64,000 nucleotides of DNA from Thermoplasmata archaeon (GCA_022750055.1 JAKIWL010000002.1:271042-335041); one strand, 5' to 3'; positions 18,066 through 27,664 are shown, counted from the stretch's first letter. A program made the numbers and translations. The notes: generated by a model not told the origin, from the letters alone.

Positions 18066-18389
18066 TCAGTATCGAGGGATCGTCGGGTCGACCTCTTCGG
18101 ACCAGGCGTCGATCCCGCCCGCGAGATTGGCCACCGTCGGGAACCCGCGGGCGCTGAGAAAGGCCGCCACCATGGCCGAACGGGTGCCACCATGGCAATA
18201 CACGATGATCGATCGCTCGGGGGGGACCTCCGAGAGGCGTTGGGAGATCTGCTGCATCGGGATATGGATCGAAGGGAGGATGGAGGCTCGAGCGCGTTCC
18301 CAGTCCTCGCGCACATCGAGCAGGACGATGCGTTGGGAGGGGTCCGAGAGGCGCTTGGCGACCTCGGTCGGTGCGAGCTCGTCGACCAT
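18066..18389 (-). CDS. Rhodanese-like sulfurtransferase
   Basis: A 107-residue single rhodanese domain. The active-site loop is YCHGGTRS with the catalytic Cys, and LLDVRED, the family's CH2A-type motif, lies near residue 24. The C-terminal NLAGGIDAW is also typical. It would carry persulfide sulfur for an unknown acceptor. It is complete and has no extra domains. It sits between an MFS carrier gene and the uracil-DNA glycosylase gene on the same strand. Confidence 0.9.
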   Translation of the reverse strand: MVDELAPTEVAKRLSDPSQRIVLLDVREDWERARASILPSIHIPMQQISQRLSEVPPERSIIVYCHGGTRSAMVAAFLSARGFPTVANLAGGIDAWSEEVDPTIPRY

Positions 18390-18478
18390 CCCGGCTGCGA
18401 AGGACCCCGACGGAAAGGGATTTCGGTGCCGTGCCGAAACTCGGGGCGGGTCCGTTCAGCGGGAATCGTCTCGTTCGA

Positions 18479-19711
18479 TCAGGCCCGATTCGTGCTGGCC
18501 CGGATCCGGGGCACCACGTAGAGCTGGCTCAGCAAGAGGGCCGGAACGACCGGCGCGACCAGGATCCCCCAGGTTTCGACCGGATCGGAGGTGGCGGCGA
18601 GGACGATCCCACCGAGTACCGGCGCCATCAGTTGACCCAACCCGACGATGGTCGCGAAGGCGCCGTTGTACGCACCGATATCGGAGGGCGGGGCGAAGTT
18701 CGACGGCAGCGTCTGGTAGGGGATGGACGTGACGTTCTCCCCCATCGTCAGGATGACCACCGAGACGAAGAAGATCGTGAGCACGAGCGCCGGAAGGAGG
18801 GCGACGAGCGCGAGCACGAGGAAACCCGCCGCGTACAGGAGGATCCCGATGTGCAGGACCGTCGTGTGCCGGTGACCGAGGGCGGCTCGCGTCGTCGGGG
18901 CCTGAGCGAGGACCACGAGTACCCCATTGAGGGAGAGCGCGAGCCCAATGATGGAATACGGAACCCCAAGGACCGTGTTCGCATAGAGGGGCAGGATAGG
19001 CGACCACTGACCCAAGGTGAGCTGCGCGAGTGCGACCGAACCGCACAGAGCGAGGAACACACGATCGTGGGCGAGAAGGCGCAGCGTCGTGCGGATCCCG
19101 CTTCGCTGGACCGTCGGGGTTCGGGGAGCTAGCGCCGCTCGGTCGAGTTCGTACGGCGACGGCTCGAGCTTGACGACCAGCACGACCAAGGCGAGGGCGA
19201 GCAAGGCGCTCCCGCCAAACCCCACCGCGGCGAAACCGAACAGCCCGATCAGCGACCCTCCCGAAAGAACGCCGAGGGTGAATCCTAGGTTCCCGCCGAT
19301 CCGCTGCGCAGTGAACCCGCGCGTCCGCTCCGAGCCCTCGGAGAAATCGGCGACATAGGCCGAGAGCGCGGGTCCGGCGAGGGTGCCCGCACACCCGGTG
19401 GCGATCACCAGGCCGATCACACCTGGGAGGGATCGGAGGCCCATGAAGAGCGCCACCAACGCGATCCCGGCGACCTCGCCGGCGAAAGCGGTGAGGAAGA
19501 CGCGGCGACGTCCGACCCGGTCCGCGAGGAGACCGCCGATGGGGAGCAAGGTGACCGGGAGGATGCCCACTACCGTCGATAGGAGCCCGATCTCGAGGTA
19601 GGAGAGTCCGAGGACGTTCCTGAGGTACAAGACGAAGTACGGAAGGATGAGGCTCAGCCCGCCCGACCGGACCGCGGAGCCGACTCCCATCCATCGCACA
19701 TTGCGGTCCAC
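18479..19711 (-). CDS. Major facilitator superfamily transporter, 12 membrane helices
   Basis: A 410-residue integral membrane protein with about 12 hydrophobic helices in two halves. The loop 2-3 motif GGLLADRVGRRRVFL is the MFS motif A. It resembles drug/proton antiporter-type carriers, but the substrate cannot be read. The gene is divergent from taw1, with a 76-base gap that must hold both promoters. Confidence 0.85.
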   Translation of the reverse strand: MDRNVRWMGVGSAVRSGGLSLILPYFVLYLRNVLGLSYLEIGLLSTVVGILPVTLLPIGGLLADRVGRRRVFLTAFAGEVAGIALVALFMGLRSLPGVIGLVIATGCAGTLAGPALSAYVADFSEGSERTRGFTAQRIGGNLGFTLGVLSGGSLIGLFGFAAVGFGGSALLALALVVLVVKLEPSPYELDRAALAPRTPTVQRSGIRTTLRLLAHDRVFLALCGSVALAQLTLGQWSPILPLYANTVLGVPYSIIGLALSLNGVLVVLAQAPTTRAALGHRHTTVLHIGILLYAAGFLVLALVALLPALVLTIFFVSVVILTMGENVTSIPYQTLPSNFAPPSDIGAYNGAFATIVGLGQLMAPVLGGIVLAATSDPVETWGILVAPVVPALLLSQLYVVPRIRASTNRA

Positions 19712-19787
19712 GGGAGCTCCGGAAGGAGCGCGACGCCGCGCGGTTTCGAAAGCCTTATCGGTGGAGCCCCCGTCGAGCGACCCCGGG

Positions 19788-20753
19788 ATGGGCGACCAGG
19801 ACCTCTCCGGAGAGTTGGTGGGCCAGGGCTACCAGCTCGTGGGTCGTCACAGCGCGGTCAAGCTCTGTTACTGGACCCGCCAGTCCCTCACGCACGGCCG
19901 GGATTGCTACAAGGGACGGTTCTACGGCATCGAGAGCCACCGCTGCCTGCAGATGTCCCCGGCGATCGATTCGTGCAACCTCCACTGCCGGTTCTGCTGG
20001 CGTAATCAGGGGTGGGAGAACGACGAACTCATGCCCGAGTACGATGACCCGGAAACGCTCCTCGACCGCTCCATCGAGGCCCAGCGTCGCATCCTCTCGG
20101 GATTCAAGGGCGACCCCAACATCGATAGGGCGCGCTGGGAAGAGTCCCAGTCACCGCGCCACGTGGCGATCTCCCTGACGGGGGAACCGACGCTCTACCC
20201 GAAGATGAACCGGTTCCTCGAACTCTGCGCATCGCGCGGGATAACGACCTTCCTCGTCACGAACGGCACGAATCCGGACGCCCTCCGCGCGATGGACCCG
20301 CTCCCGACGCAGCTCTATGTTTCGGTCACGGCTCCCAATCGGGAGGTCTTTCGTAGGCTGACCCTGCCGGCACAAGAAGACGCGTGGGACCGCCTCCTCG
20401 AGTCTCTGGAGATCGTTCGCGGCTTGAAGACCCGGCGGGTCCTCCGCCACACGCTCGTCCGGGGTTGGAACTTGGGTTGGGTCGACCAGTACGCCGAGCT
20501 GGACGAACGCGCCCGGCCGAACTTCGTCGAGCCGAAGGGGTACGTCTACATGGGAAAATCCCGACAGCGGCTCGGGCGGGACCATGTACCGGAACACAGC
20601 GAGATCGCACAGTTCGCCCACTCTCTCGCTCAGCGGACCGGACTGGAGGTTCTCGACGAGTCCCCCGAATCGAAGGTACTCCTCCTCGGCCGCCCCGGAG
20701 AGGAGCGGTTCCTTCCGGGCCTCTCCCCGTCGCTGGCCGAAGCCCTCGCGTAA
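19788..20753 (+). CDS. taw1: tRNA 4-demethylwyosine synthase (radical SAM)
   Basis: A 321-residue radical SAM enzyme. Cys63, Cys67 and Cys70 (CNLHCRFC) hold the SAM cluster; Cys27, Cys40 and Cys53 provide the second iron-sulfur site typical of TYW1/Taw1. [10 protein letters not shown] and VTNGTNPD are further family motifs. It condenses N1-methylguanosine 37 of tRNA-Phe with pyruvate in wyosine synthesis. The start is ATG 19788 ([10 protein letters not shown]), with a TATA-like GCCTTATCG about 31 bases before it. Confidence 0.93.
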   Translation: MGDQDLSGELVGQGYQLVGRHSAVKLCYWTRQSLTHGRDCYKGRFYGIESHRCLQMSPAIDSCNLHCRFCWRNQGWENDELMPEYDDPETLLDRSIEAQRRILSGFKGDPNIDRARWEESQSPRHVAISLTGEPTLYPKMNRFLELCASRGITTFLVTNGTNPDALRAMDPLPTQLYVSVTAPNREVFRRLTLPAQEDAWDRLLESLEIVRGLKTRRVLRHTLVRGWNLGWVDQYAELDERARPNFVEPKGYVYMGKSRQRLGRDHVPEHSEIAQFAHSLAQRTGLEVLDESPESKVLLLGRPGEERFLPGLSPSLAEALA

Positions 20754-20767
20754 GCCCGGACCGGCCC

Positions 20768-21178
20768 GTGAAGAGCGAGACGGATTACCTGTGGATGGAG
20801 ACGCGACGGCACCGGGAGTTCGTCAACATCACCGAATCGGTCTCGGCCGTCGTCGGTCGCAGCGGTATCCGTGAGGGACTCTGCCTCGTGTCGGCGATGC
20901 ACATCACGGCCGCGGTCTACGTAAACGATGACGAGAGCGGGCTGATCCGCGACATCGAGGCCTGGGCGGATCGGCTGGCGCCTCCATCGGACTACGAGCA
21001 TCACCGAACGGGGGAGTCGAACGGGGATGCCCATCTGAAGAACCTGCTCCTCGGCCACCAGGTCGTGCTCCCGGTGACCGCGGGCCGACTCGACCTCGGC
21101 CCGTGGGAGCAGGTTTTTTATGCCGAGTTTGACGGACAGCGCCGAAAGCGGGTGATCGTCAAGGTGATCGGGGAGTGA
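20768..21178 (+). CDS. YjbQ/UPF0047 family protein
   Basis: A 136-residue protein of the YjbQ family, with [15 protein letters not shown], the EHH...NGDAHLKN segment and a C-terminal [18 protein letters not shown] strand. His and Asp residues in these motifs form a conserved metal-like pocket. Family members show a weak thiamine-phosphate synthase activity, but the true role is unsettled. The start is the GTG at 20768-20770, 14 bases after taw1, so co-transcription with taw1 is likely. Confidence 0.85.
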   Translation: MKSETDYLWMETRRHREFVNITESVSAVVGRSGIREGLCLVSAMHITAAVYVNDDESGLIRDIEAWADRLAPPSDYEHHRTGESNGDAHLKNLLLGHQVVLPVTAGRLDLGPWEQVFYAEFDGQRRKRVIVKVIGE

Positions 21179-21182
21179 GGGT

Positions 21183-21344
21183 CTAGATGACCTTCCAGCT
21201 GAGGACTTCGACCACGACCGCGGCGCCCAGCCCGAGGATGACGACGATGTACGGGTCGATCTTGAGCGACCGCGACTCCTCCATGTCGTAATACTGGATG
21301 AGTCCGGCGGCCGAGGAGAATCCTCGTTTGCTGCTGTCGGGCAT
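21183..21344 (-). CDS. secG: Preprotein translocase subunit Sec61-beta
   Basis: A 53-residue tail-anchored protein. The short cytoplasmic part has SAAGLIQYYDMEE, the archaeal Sec61-beta signature, and one membrane helix follows (PYIVVILGLGAAVVVEVL). It is the smallest subunit of the SecYE-beta protein channel. The gene runs from ATG 21342-21344 to TAG 21183-21185 and is convergent with the YjbQ gene, only four bases apart. A TATA element is found at the leaderless distance. Confidence 0.92.
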   Translation of the reverse strand: MPDSSKRGFSSAAGLIQYYDMEESRSLKIDPYIVVILGLGAAVVVEVLSWKVI

Positions 21345-21368
21345 TCGAATCGGTTCACCCTCTGGGAG

Positions 21369-21377
21369 CTATTTACC
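21369..21377 (-). promoter_or_regulatory. TATA box of the Sec61-beta gene
   Basis: The minus strand reads GGTAAATAG, centred about 29 bases before the ATG, consistent with a leaderless transcript. Confidence 0.5.
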
Positions 21378-21500
21378 ACTTCTCCCGTCGATGATGGGAG
21401 GGGGCAATCTCTAGAGCCTAGCCTCCGATCGGCGGGCTGACTTGGCCGCCCTCCGGGTGAATCGCCGCGGGTTCCGCCCCCCGGAGAGGAGCCCGAGTCC

Positions 21501-22289
21501 CTACCTCGGCGCGAACGGACCGAGGTCGAGCACCGTGTCTTCGATCGCTTCCCTGAGTCCCGATGCCAGGGATGGGATCGAGGAGATCCCGCTTGCGAAC
21601 ATCCGCTCGAAGAAGGGCCGCGGGGGTGCCACGCGAACGGTCTTTCGCGCCGGGACCGAGGTCATATGGGCGAGGTCCTCGAGGGCCGTTTCTCGGTCCC
21701 CGAGAGCATCCACGAGACCGAGCTCGAGGGCCCTCTTCCCGCTCCAGAACTCCCCCGTGGCGAGCGCCTGAATCTCCTCGGTTGGCTTGCGCCGCTCCCG
21801 AGCGACCATCTCGACGAACGACCGATAAGAGTCGTGAGCGACGGCTTGGAGCTTGGAGCGCTCCTCCTCGGACAGCGGGCGCAGCCCCTGGTAGGCATCC
21901 TTGTGCCGACCCTCGTGCAAGAGCTCGACCTGGATACCCAGTCGTTCGAGTAGCTTCTCGACGGCGAGATGGGGAAAAATGACCCCGATGGAGCCGACGG
22001 CGGAGTCGGGATAGGCGTACACCTTGCGGGCGCCCAGGGCCGCCATGTACGCGCCGGAGGTGCCGATCGAACCGATGCTGGCGACCACGGGTTTGGCAGC
22101 ATCCAGACGCTTGACCGCCAAGTATAGATCGGTCGAGGGAATGTCCCCCCCTCCCCCGCTCGAAATATCGAGAAGAACCCCCTTGATACGTCGTCGGTCC
22201 CGAAGCGCCCTCAGCAGCCCGAGGAAGGGCTCCACCGACCGTTCTCGGATCGTCCCGCGGAATTGAACATGGGCGAGGAGTTCCCGCAT
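21501..22289 (-). CDS. sppA: Signal peptide peptidase SppA (S49 family)
   Basis: A 262-residue short-form S49 serine protease. The nucleophile lies in SIGTSGAYMA and the general base is probably the Lys in LLHEGRHKDAYQG, with the family sequence LRPLSEEERSKLQ after it. It has little N-terminal hydrophobicity, so the membrane anchor of bacterial SppA seems absent or weak. SppA degrades signal peptides left in the membrane. The ATG at 22287-22289 gives the natural N-terminus; the frame is open upstream without resemblance to the family. About 150 bases between its stop and the Sec61-beta promoter hold no recognisable feature. Confidence 0.85.
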   Translation of the reverse strand: MRELLAHVQFRGTIRERSVEPFLGLLRALRDRRRIKGVLLDISSGGGGDIPSTDLYLAVKRLDAAKPVVASIGSIGTSGAYMAALGARKVYAYPDSAVGSIGVIFPHLAVEKLLERLGIQVELLHEGRHKDAYQGLRPLSEEERSKLQAVAHDSYRSFVEMVARERRKPTEEIQALATGEFWSGKRALELGLVDALGDRETALEDLAHMTSVPARKTVRVAPPRPFFERMFASGISSIPSLASGLREAIEDTVLDLGPFAPR

Positions 22290-22349
22290 CGGTCTCCCCG
22301 GTAGTCTCAGTGAGATAAGGACTCGTACGACAGTGGCGTCGGGGGGTCG

Positions 22350-22766
22350 ATGGGTGGGCAGGACAGCGGGCTGAGCCCCGATGAAGAGACCCTCGGGTCG
22401 AGGCTCCTCGAGTACGGCGCATCGATCATCCTGCCCTTCGTTATCGGTTGTTCGGCCGCGATCGGCGGTGTCGCGATCGCGATCGGGGCGGGCCAGCCTC
22501 ACCCGTGGCTCGAGGTCGTTTACTTTGCCGCGATCGCCCTGGTAGTCGGGGGAGTCGTCTCCTACTTCTTGATCGGGCTGTGGCTTCTTCCCGCCTCGAT
22601 CATCGGGGCCGGGCTGGTCCAGTACTCGGTCCACCAGACCCTGCTGGGCCTCTCCTCCTCGGGTTGGGCCGTCTCGATCCCATATCTTCTGGTGGGACTG
22701 CTCGGGATGGGTTGGGGAATTCGAGGGGCCGCTCGGTCCGGGGCCGGCGGGCCTCCTTCGGAATGA
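22350..22766 (+). CDS. Small membrane protein, about four helices
   Basis: A 138-residue protein with four hydrophobic segments (about residues 25-47, 53-73, 75-95 and 106-125), acidic N-terminus and short Gly-rich tail. No family recognised. It is divergent from sppA, with a weak TATA-like GAGATAAGG about 35 bases before the ATG. The following 217 bases up to rfcS contain no gene I can support. Confidence 0.6.
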   Translation: MGGQDSGLSPDEETLGSRLLEYGASIILPFVIGCSAAIGGVAIAIGAGQPHPWLEVVYFAAIALVVGGVVSYFLIGLWLLPASIIGAGLVQYSVHQTLLGLSSSGWAVSIPYLLVGLLGMGWGIRGAARSGAGGPPSE

Positions 22767-22983
22767 CTCCAATCACTGGACCCTCCGAACCGGGAGCTGA
22801 GTTGGGAGACTCCTCCACAGTCACCGGGTTCCGGGCTAGTTGGGGGGTCGGACTGCTCGCTCGCCACCCCTAGGATGCGCGTGTCCTCCCCCGGCACGCT
22901 CGCTCCGAGTAGGGAACGGTCCTTTCGCCCGATTTCTTCCAATACGCTTTTCTGCGTCGGCCCGTCCGGCCCATCGATTCAGC

Positions 22984-23967
22984 ATGTCCGAGTTGCCCGC
23001 CTCCGCGGTCTGGGTCGAGAAGTACCGACCCCGGACGCTCTCCGATATGGTCGGGCAGGAAGGGATCGTTCCGCTCCTACAAGCCTACGCGAAGAAGCGG
23101 TCGCTCCCTCATCTACTGTTCGCCGGTCCCCCTGGGACCGGCAAGACCACCGCCGCGCTTGCCCTCGCTCGCGACCTCTTCGGCGAGGAATGGCGACAGA
23201 ACTTCCTCGAGCTCAATGCCTCCGACGAGCGGGGGATAGATACGGTACGCACCACGATCAAGGATTATGCGCGGAGCGCACCGATCGGCGGCGTCGGCTT
23301 CAAGCTCCTCTTCCTCGACGAGGCCGACAATCTGACCCCCGAGGCGCAGGCGTCCCTTCGCCGGATGATGGAACGATACTCGAGCGCGTGTAGATTCATC
23401 CTGTCGTGCAACTACTCATCGCGGATCATCGACCCGATCCAATCGCGTTGTGCAGTGTTCCGGTTCCGAGCCTTTGCGGCGGGTCAGGTACAGGACCAGC
23501 TCGAACGAGTGGCCCGCGGGGAGTCGGTGACCATCGTGCCGGCCGCCCTTGAGGCGATCCTCGTCGCCTCGGCCGGCGACCTCCGGAGGGCGACGAACCT
23601 CCTGCAATTGACCGCAACGTTTGCCAACCCCGTGACGCTCGAGACGGTTCGCCGTTGCACGACGACGCCCCTTCGGGACGAGATCAAGGAGATGGTCGAG
23701 CTCGCTTTGCGGCCGGATTTCTTAGGGGCCCGCCGTCTGCTCTACCGGCTCTTCACGGAGCGGGGAGCGAGTGGAGAGGACATCCTTCGCGCGATCCATG
23801 CCTACGTTCCGGACCTTCCCGACACGACCGTCTCCCCGGCTCAGAAGGTCCAGATAGTCGAATTTCTTGGCGAGGTCGATTTTCGCCTCGCCATGGGGGC
23901 CTCCGAGCGGCTCCAAATGGAGACGATCCTCGCCCACATGGCGTTCCTTCGCCCCGAGCGGAGCTAG
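22984..23967 (+). CDS. rfcS: Replication factor C small subunit (clamp loader)
   Basis: A 327-residue AAA+ protein. The N-terminal VWVEKYRPRTLSDMVGQ is the RFC box; Walker A is GPPGTGKTT (residues 48-56), Walker B is LLFLDEAD, and sensor/SRC motif is IDPIQSRCAVFRF. It loads the PCNA clamp for replication. The length is normal and no intein is present. The start is the ATG at 22984. MoaC follows after three bases, so the moa genes may be read from this promoter. Confidence 0.95.
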   Translation: MSELPASAVWVEKYRPRTLSDMVGQEGIVPLLQAYAKKRSLPHLLFAGPPGTGKTTAALALARDLFGEEWRQNFLELNASDERGIDTVRTTIKDYARSAPIGGVGFKLLFLDEADNLTPEAQASLRRMMERYSSACRFILSCNYSSRIIDPIQSRCAVFRFRAFAAGQVQDQLERVARGESVTIVPAALEAILVASAGDLRRATNLLQLTATFANPVTLETVRRCTTTPLRDEIKEMVELALRPDFLGARRLLYRLFTERGASGEDILRAIHAYVPDLPDTTVSPAQKVQIVEFLGEVDFRLAMGASERLQMETILAHMAFLRPERS

Positions 23968-23970
23968 CCC

Positions 23971-24420
23971 ATGGCTCGACAGCGTTCGGTCCAGGACAAG
24001 CCGATCGTGCGGCGGCGTGCCCGGGCCGTGGGGGAGCTCGCGGTCTCGCCCCGCACTCTTGCGGCCATCGCGGCGCACTCGGTGGAGAAAGGCGATCCTG
24101 TGGCCGCGGGCGAGCTCGCCGGCCTGCTCGCGATGAAGCGGACCCCCGACCTCATCCCGCACTGCCATACCGTTCCGCTCTCGGGAAGCCGCGTCGAGCT
24201 CCGAGTCGGCTCGGAGGGAGTCTCAGTGGACGCCGAAGCGGAAGCCGTGGGAAGGACCGGGGTCGAGATGGAGGCGCTCCTCGGGGCCACCGTCGCCCTG
24301 CTGACCGTCTGGGATATGGTGAAGTATCTCGAGAAGGACGCGAGCGGTCTGTACCCGAACGTGCGCCTCGGCCCGGTCAGCTTGGCCGAGAAGCACAAGA
24401 GCCCGGCGGCGGCTCCATGA
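23971..24420 (+). CDS. moaC: Cyclic pyranopterin monophosphate synthase MoaC
   Basis: A 149-residue protein with the MoaC signatures MKRTPDLIPHCH and RTGVEMEALLGATVALLTVWDM, plus a C-terminal Lys-rich end. MoaC makes cyclic pyranopterin monophosphate in molybdenum cofactor synthesis. The stop overlaps the next start as ATGA. The window holds a molybdenum enzyme operon at 56.3-61.5 kb that could use the cofactor. Confidence 0.93.
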   Translation: MARQRSVQDKPIVRRRARAVGELAVSPRTLAAIAAHSVEKGDPVAAGELAGLLAMKRTPDLIPHCHTVPLSGSRVELRVGSEGVSVDAEAEAVGRTGVEMEALLGATVALLTVWDMVKYLEKDASGLYPNVRLGPVSLAEKHKSPAAAP

Positions 24421-24935
24421 CTCCGCCCGAGACCCCCCCCGGACGCCACCATCTGGGGGGAGGACGGTCCCTGGGCTTCGTCGTCCTCTCGGTCTCCGAC
24501 ACGCATACCGAGGAGGACGACCCGTCCGGCCACCTCGCCTGTGACCTGATGACCGCCGGCGGTCACCGCCTCGTCCGATACCGGCTCGTCGCGAATTCGG
24601 TCGCGGACGTCCGGGATGCGCTCGACCCCTATCTCGAGGACCGCGCGGTCGAAGCGTTGATCACCGTGGGCGGGACCGGAGTGAGCTCGCGGGACCTTAC
24701 GGTGAACGCCCTGGAGGCGATGGGCGGACGTCTCCTCCCGGGGTTCGGAGAAGTCTACCGCTCGACCAGCCTCGCGGAGGTAGGGCCCCTCGCGACCCTC
24801 AGTCGAGCGGGCCTCTACCTGGTCAAGCTCAAGCCGATCTTCGCCCTGCCGGGGTCGGAACGCGCGGTTCGAACGGGCATCGAGCGTCTGATCCTTCCCT
24901 CGGTCCAGCACCTGGTCGAGGAACTGGAGCGCTAG
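24417..24935 (+). CDS. moaB: Molybdenum cofactor biosynthesis protein MoaB/MogA type
   Basis: A 172-residue molybdopterin adenylyltransferase family protein. VVLSVSDTHTEEDD opens the fold and VGGTGVSSRDLT is the conserved pterin-binding loop; the C-terminal FALPGSERAVRTG also fits. It would activate molybdopterin with AMP before metal insertion. It is translationally coupled to moaC and overlaps the convergent methyltransferase gene by four bases. Confidence 0.92.
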   Translation: MTPPETPPGRHHLGGGRSLGFVVLSVSDTHTEEDDPSGHLACDLMTAGGHRLVRYRLVANSVADVRDALDPYLEDRAVEALITVGGTGVSSRDLTVNALEAMGGRLLPGFGEVYRSTSLAEVGPLATLSRAGLYLVKLKPIFALPGSERAVRTGIERLILPSVQHLVEELER

Positions 24936-25756
24936 GCTGGCGTGGGCCGTCGGTTCGCTCGAACCGATAAGGCCCCCATGGGCGGAGGGCCGGAGTCGAG
25001 CACCTGATTCGGGAGTCCCTGCCATTGGCAAAACTCGGCCCACGCGGGGTTCGCGTCGATGTGGTGGGCGACGACGATGCCCCCCGGCGCCATCGACTGC
25101 CAGGCCTTGCGAAGCTCGAACTGGGATCGGTCCAGATCCGGACCGTTGTCCGAAAAGAACAGGTCGACCGGTCCCGCGCTCGCAAGGACCTCCTCGAGTC
25201 GATCCGTCGAGTTTCCGAGCACGAGCGTCCATCGACTTCGCAGCGAAGGTGGGACGAACTCCCCGACGGTCCCCATCGGGACGCCCGCGGCCCGCCCGGC
25301 GACAGAGCCCGGGCCGATCGAGAACAGCTCGCCCACCCCGTTTCGTTCCAGGCCAGCGAGGATCCAAGCGGTGGAGTAGCCCGGTCGCACCCCGGTCTCA
25401 ACGACCCGCTGGGGTCTCGCCGAGCGGACGAGCAGGTAGAGCAGGGCCGCTTGAGGCAGTTCACGAGTAAGGGCAAGCCCGGCGCCGCGCTGCAGAAGAC
25501 GCTCCGGCAATTCGCTGTGCAGGAGTTCCTGACGGATCGCGCGGATCTCCTCGGGGGAGGAGTTCGTAAGGGCAGAGACTCGGTCGAGGGAGGCCTGACG
25601 GAACATCAACATCCGTTGCAAGATCGCCTTCCGCACCGCGGGCGTCACAAGGTTCGGAGTGCGACCGGGTCGCAGGGACGAAGGGACCGAGGAACCGGAC
25701 GGGAGGTTTGGCGAACGGCCGTCGGCCCGCGCTAGCAACGATTCAGAACGCGCCAC
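24932..25756 (-). CDS. Class I SAM-dependent methyltransferase
   Basis: A 274-residue protein starting at GTG. VVETGVRPGYSTAWIL is motif I of a Rossmann methyltransferase in the O-methyltransferase/CmcI-like group, and LFFSDNGPDLDRSQFEL resembles the substrate/metal loop of that group. The first 70 residues are Ser/Arg/Pro-rich and helical. Substrate unknown. It is convergent with moaB and divergent from the thioredoxin gene. Confidence 0.75.
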   Translation of the reverse strand: MARSESLLARADGRSPNLPSGSSVPSSLRPGRTPNLVTPAVRKAILQRMLMFRQASLDRVSALTNSSPEEIRAIRQELLHSELPERLLQRGAGLALTRELPQAALLYLLVRSARPQRVVETGVRPGYSTAWILAGLERNGVGELFSIGPGSVAGRAAGVPMGTVGEFVPPSLRSRWTLVLGNSTDRLEEVLASAGPVDLFFSDNGPDLDRSQFELRKAWQSMAPGGIVVAHHIDANPAWAEFCQWQGLPNQVLDSGPPPMGALSVRANRRPTPA

Positions 25757-25856
25757 GTGCTGGGGGAGGTCCTCAGCCTAGAAAAACCCGCCGACAAGCC
25801 CGGGCTAACGACGCCGGTGGGCGACCGCGCGAAGCACCTTCGAAACGGCCGCGACC

Positions 25857-25865
25857 GTTTAATAC
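25857..25865 (+). promoter_or_regulatory. TATA box of the thioredoxin gene
   Basis: GTTTAATAC ends about 33 bases before the GTG at 25899 and overlaps the upstream in-frame GTG at 25866, which rules that earlier start out. A purine-rich GAGGGG at 25889-25894 could then serve as ribosome binding site. Confidence 0.6.
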
Positions 25866-25898
25866 GTGGGAAAACTTCGACGACTCTCGAGGGGAATC

Positions 25899-26213
25899 GT
25901 GGGCGTGGAAGAGTTGGACGGGGCCGGTTTCGACCGACTCTCGAAGAGCGGGGCGGCCGTCGTCGACGTCTGGGCGCCCTGGTGCGGCCCGTGCCGGATG
26001 GTCTCCCCGATCGTCGAGCGGCTTTCGGAGCGCTACAATGGAAAGGTGAGCTTCGGCAAGCTGAACAGCGACGACCATGGTGAAAAGGCGGGCCAACTCG
26101 GGATCATGAGCATCCCGACCCTACTGTTCTACAAGGAAGGCAAGCTCGTCGACCGGATCGTCGGGGCGTACCCGGAAGAGGTCATCGACGAGCATATCCG
26201 CAAACTGTTGTGA
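25899..26213 (+). CDS. trxA: Thioredoxin
   Basis: A 104-residue thioredoxin with the redox motif WCGPC (Cys29, Cys32), DVWAPWCGPC context and the cis-Pro loop MSIPTLLFYKEG. It is a general cytoplasmic disulfide reductant. The GTG at 25899 was chosen because it lies behind a GAGGGG ribosome binding site and a TATA box; the frame is open 33 bases further upstream, but that stretch overlaps the promoter. Confidence 0.93.
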   Translation: MGVEELDGAGFDRLSKSGAAVVDVWAPWCGPCRMVSPIVERLSERYNGKVSFGKLNSDDHGEKAGQLGIMSIPTLLFYKEGKLVDRIVGAYPEEVIDEHIRKLL

Positions 26214-26305
26214 CTCCGCCGCCCGGGGAACGGGTCGTCCGACTTCGAACCCCATTCGGCTGACCGATCCGAGAACGCCCGAGCCGGGCGGGCTAGGTCG
26301 GCCCT

Positions 26306-27571
26306 ATGATCGCGTCCCCCTCGGACCCGCAGCTCGCTCGGTATTCGTTCCGTCGGAAGCTCGAAGAGATCGCCGCGGCGAAGGGCCGGGCCACCGAGCT
26401 CATCTCCCTCTACGTGTCGCCCGGAAAGCAGATCTCGGACGTGATGTCCTACCTGCGGAACGAGTACGCCCAGAGCTCCAACATCAAGAGCCGGACGACG
26501 CGTAAGAACGTGATGTGGGCGATCGAATCGCTCATGGGCCGCGTCCGCGGCTTCAAGGAACCGCCCTCGCACGGCGTCGCGTTCTTCGTCGGGAGCAAGG
26601 CGGTCGGGGCCGACAAGTCCGAGCCGGTGACCTTCATCGTCGAGCCGCCGGAACCGCTCAACACCTACCTCTACCGATGCGATTCGACGTTCTTCCTCGA
26701 CCCGCTGCTCGCCATGGTCCACGAACCGGAGATCTGGGGACTCATCGTAATGGACCGGGCCGAGGTGACGATCGGCTTCCTGCGGGGAAAGCGGATCGAG
26801 GTGCTACGCAACCGCCAGTCGCTCGTCCCGAGCAAGCACGGCCGAGGCGGCCAATCGGCTCACCGCTTCGAGCGGATGATCGAGCACGCCGCCCACGAGT
26901 TCTTCGTCAAATGCGGCGAGATGTCGAACGAGCTGTTCCTGCCTCGAAAGGACGAGATCAAGGGGATCCTGATCGGGGGACCCGGCGCGACGAAGGAGTA
27001 TTTTTTCAAAGAAGCCTACATGCATTACGAACTCCAACAGAAGGTCGTCCAACCCCTGTTCGATGTCGGCTACACCGATGACTTCGGGCTGAAGGAACTC
27101 GTCGAACGAGCGACGCAGACCCTCCACGGCCTCGAGTTGACCGCGGAGAAGGAGCTCGTCCAACGCCTGCTCGTCGAGATCCGCAAGGCGGAGGTCGGAC
27201 TCGCCGCGTACGGGGAACGGGACGTGCTTCGTGCGCTCGAGGCGGGCGCCGTGGCGATCCTCATACTGTCCGAGGGGCTGCGTCGTCGCGTCGTGACGGT
27301 TTCCTGCTCGAACTGTGGGCAGCGATTCGACCGGGTCCTCGCGGACGACGCGGTGGACACCATCGCGAAGGAGCCCTGCCCCAACTGCCATGCCACTGCG
27401 CTGGGTGTCGTGGCCACGGCCGACTACGTCGAGTCCCTCTACCAGCGGGCGGCCTCGTCTGGCGCGACCGTCCGGATGGTCTCGGCCGAGAGCGAGGAGG
27501 GAGAAATGCTATCCAAGGCGTTCGGTGGCGTGGCTGCCATTCTGCGGTATCCCCTCGGCCGCCACGCATAG
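26306..27571 (+). CDS. prf1: Peptide chain release factor aRF1
   Basis: A 421-residue archaeal/eukaryotic class 1 release factor. NIKS (residues 59-62) reads stop codons and GRGGQ near residue 180 triggers peptide release. A C-terminal zinc motif CSNC...CPNC (about residues 334-362) is present. The length is normal and the gene stands alone with its own promoter region. Gene termination throughout the window with all three stop codons fits a standard release factor. Confidence 0.95.
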   Translation: MIASPSDPQLARYSFRRKLEEIAAAKGRATELISLYVSPGKQISDVMSYLRNEYAQSSNIKSRTTRKNVMWAIESLMGRVRGFKEPPSHGVAFFVGSKAVGADKSEPVTFIVEPPEPLNTYLYRCDSTFFLDPLLAMVHEPEIWGLIVMDRAEVTIGFLRGKRIEVLRNRQSLVPSKHGRGGQSAHRFERMIEHAAHEFFVKCGEMSNELFLPRKDEIKGILIGGPGATKEYFFKEAYMHYELQQKVVQPLFDVGYTDDFGLKELVERATQTLHGLELTAEKELVQRLLVEIRKAEVGLAAYGERDVLRALEAGAVAILILSEGLRRRVVTVSCSNCGQRFDRVLADDAVDTIAKEPCPNCHATALGVVATADYVESLYQRAASSGATVRMVSAESEEGEMLSKAFGGVAAILRYPLGRHA

Positions 27572-27664
27572 ACGGAACGACGTAGCCCCACTCGGTCGAG
27601 CGGGCCCTCGCATTCCCCGAGACCTTATACCGGGTCCCCCGCTCGCCCACCGAGGATCCCGGGA

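Noticed and set aside
25866-26213. Longer thioredoxin start at GTG 25866
   Set aside because: The TATA box GTTTAATAC lies directly at this position, so the codon would be upstream of the transcript start; GTG 25899 has a purine-rich binding site.
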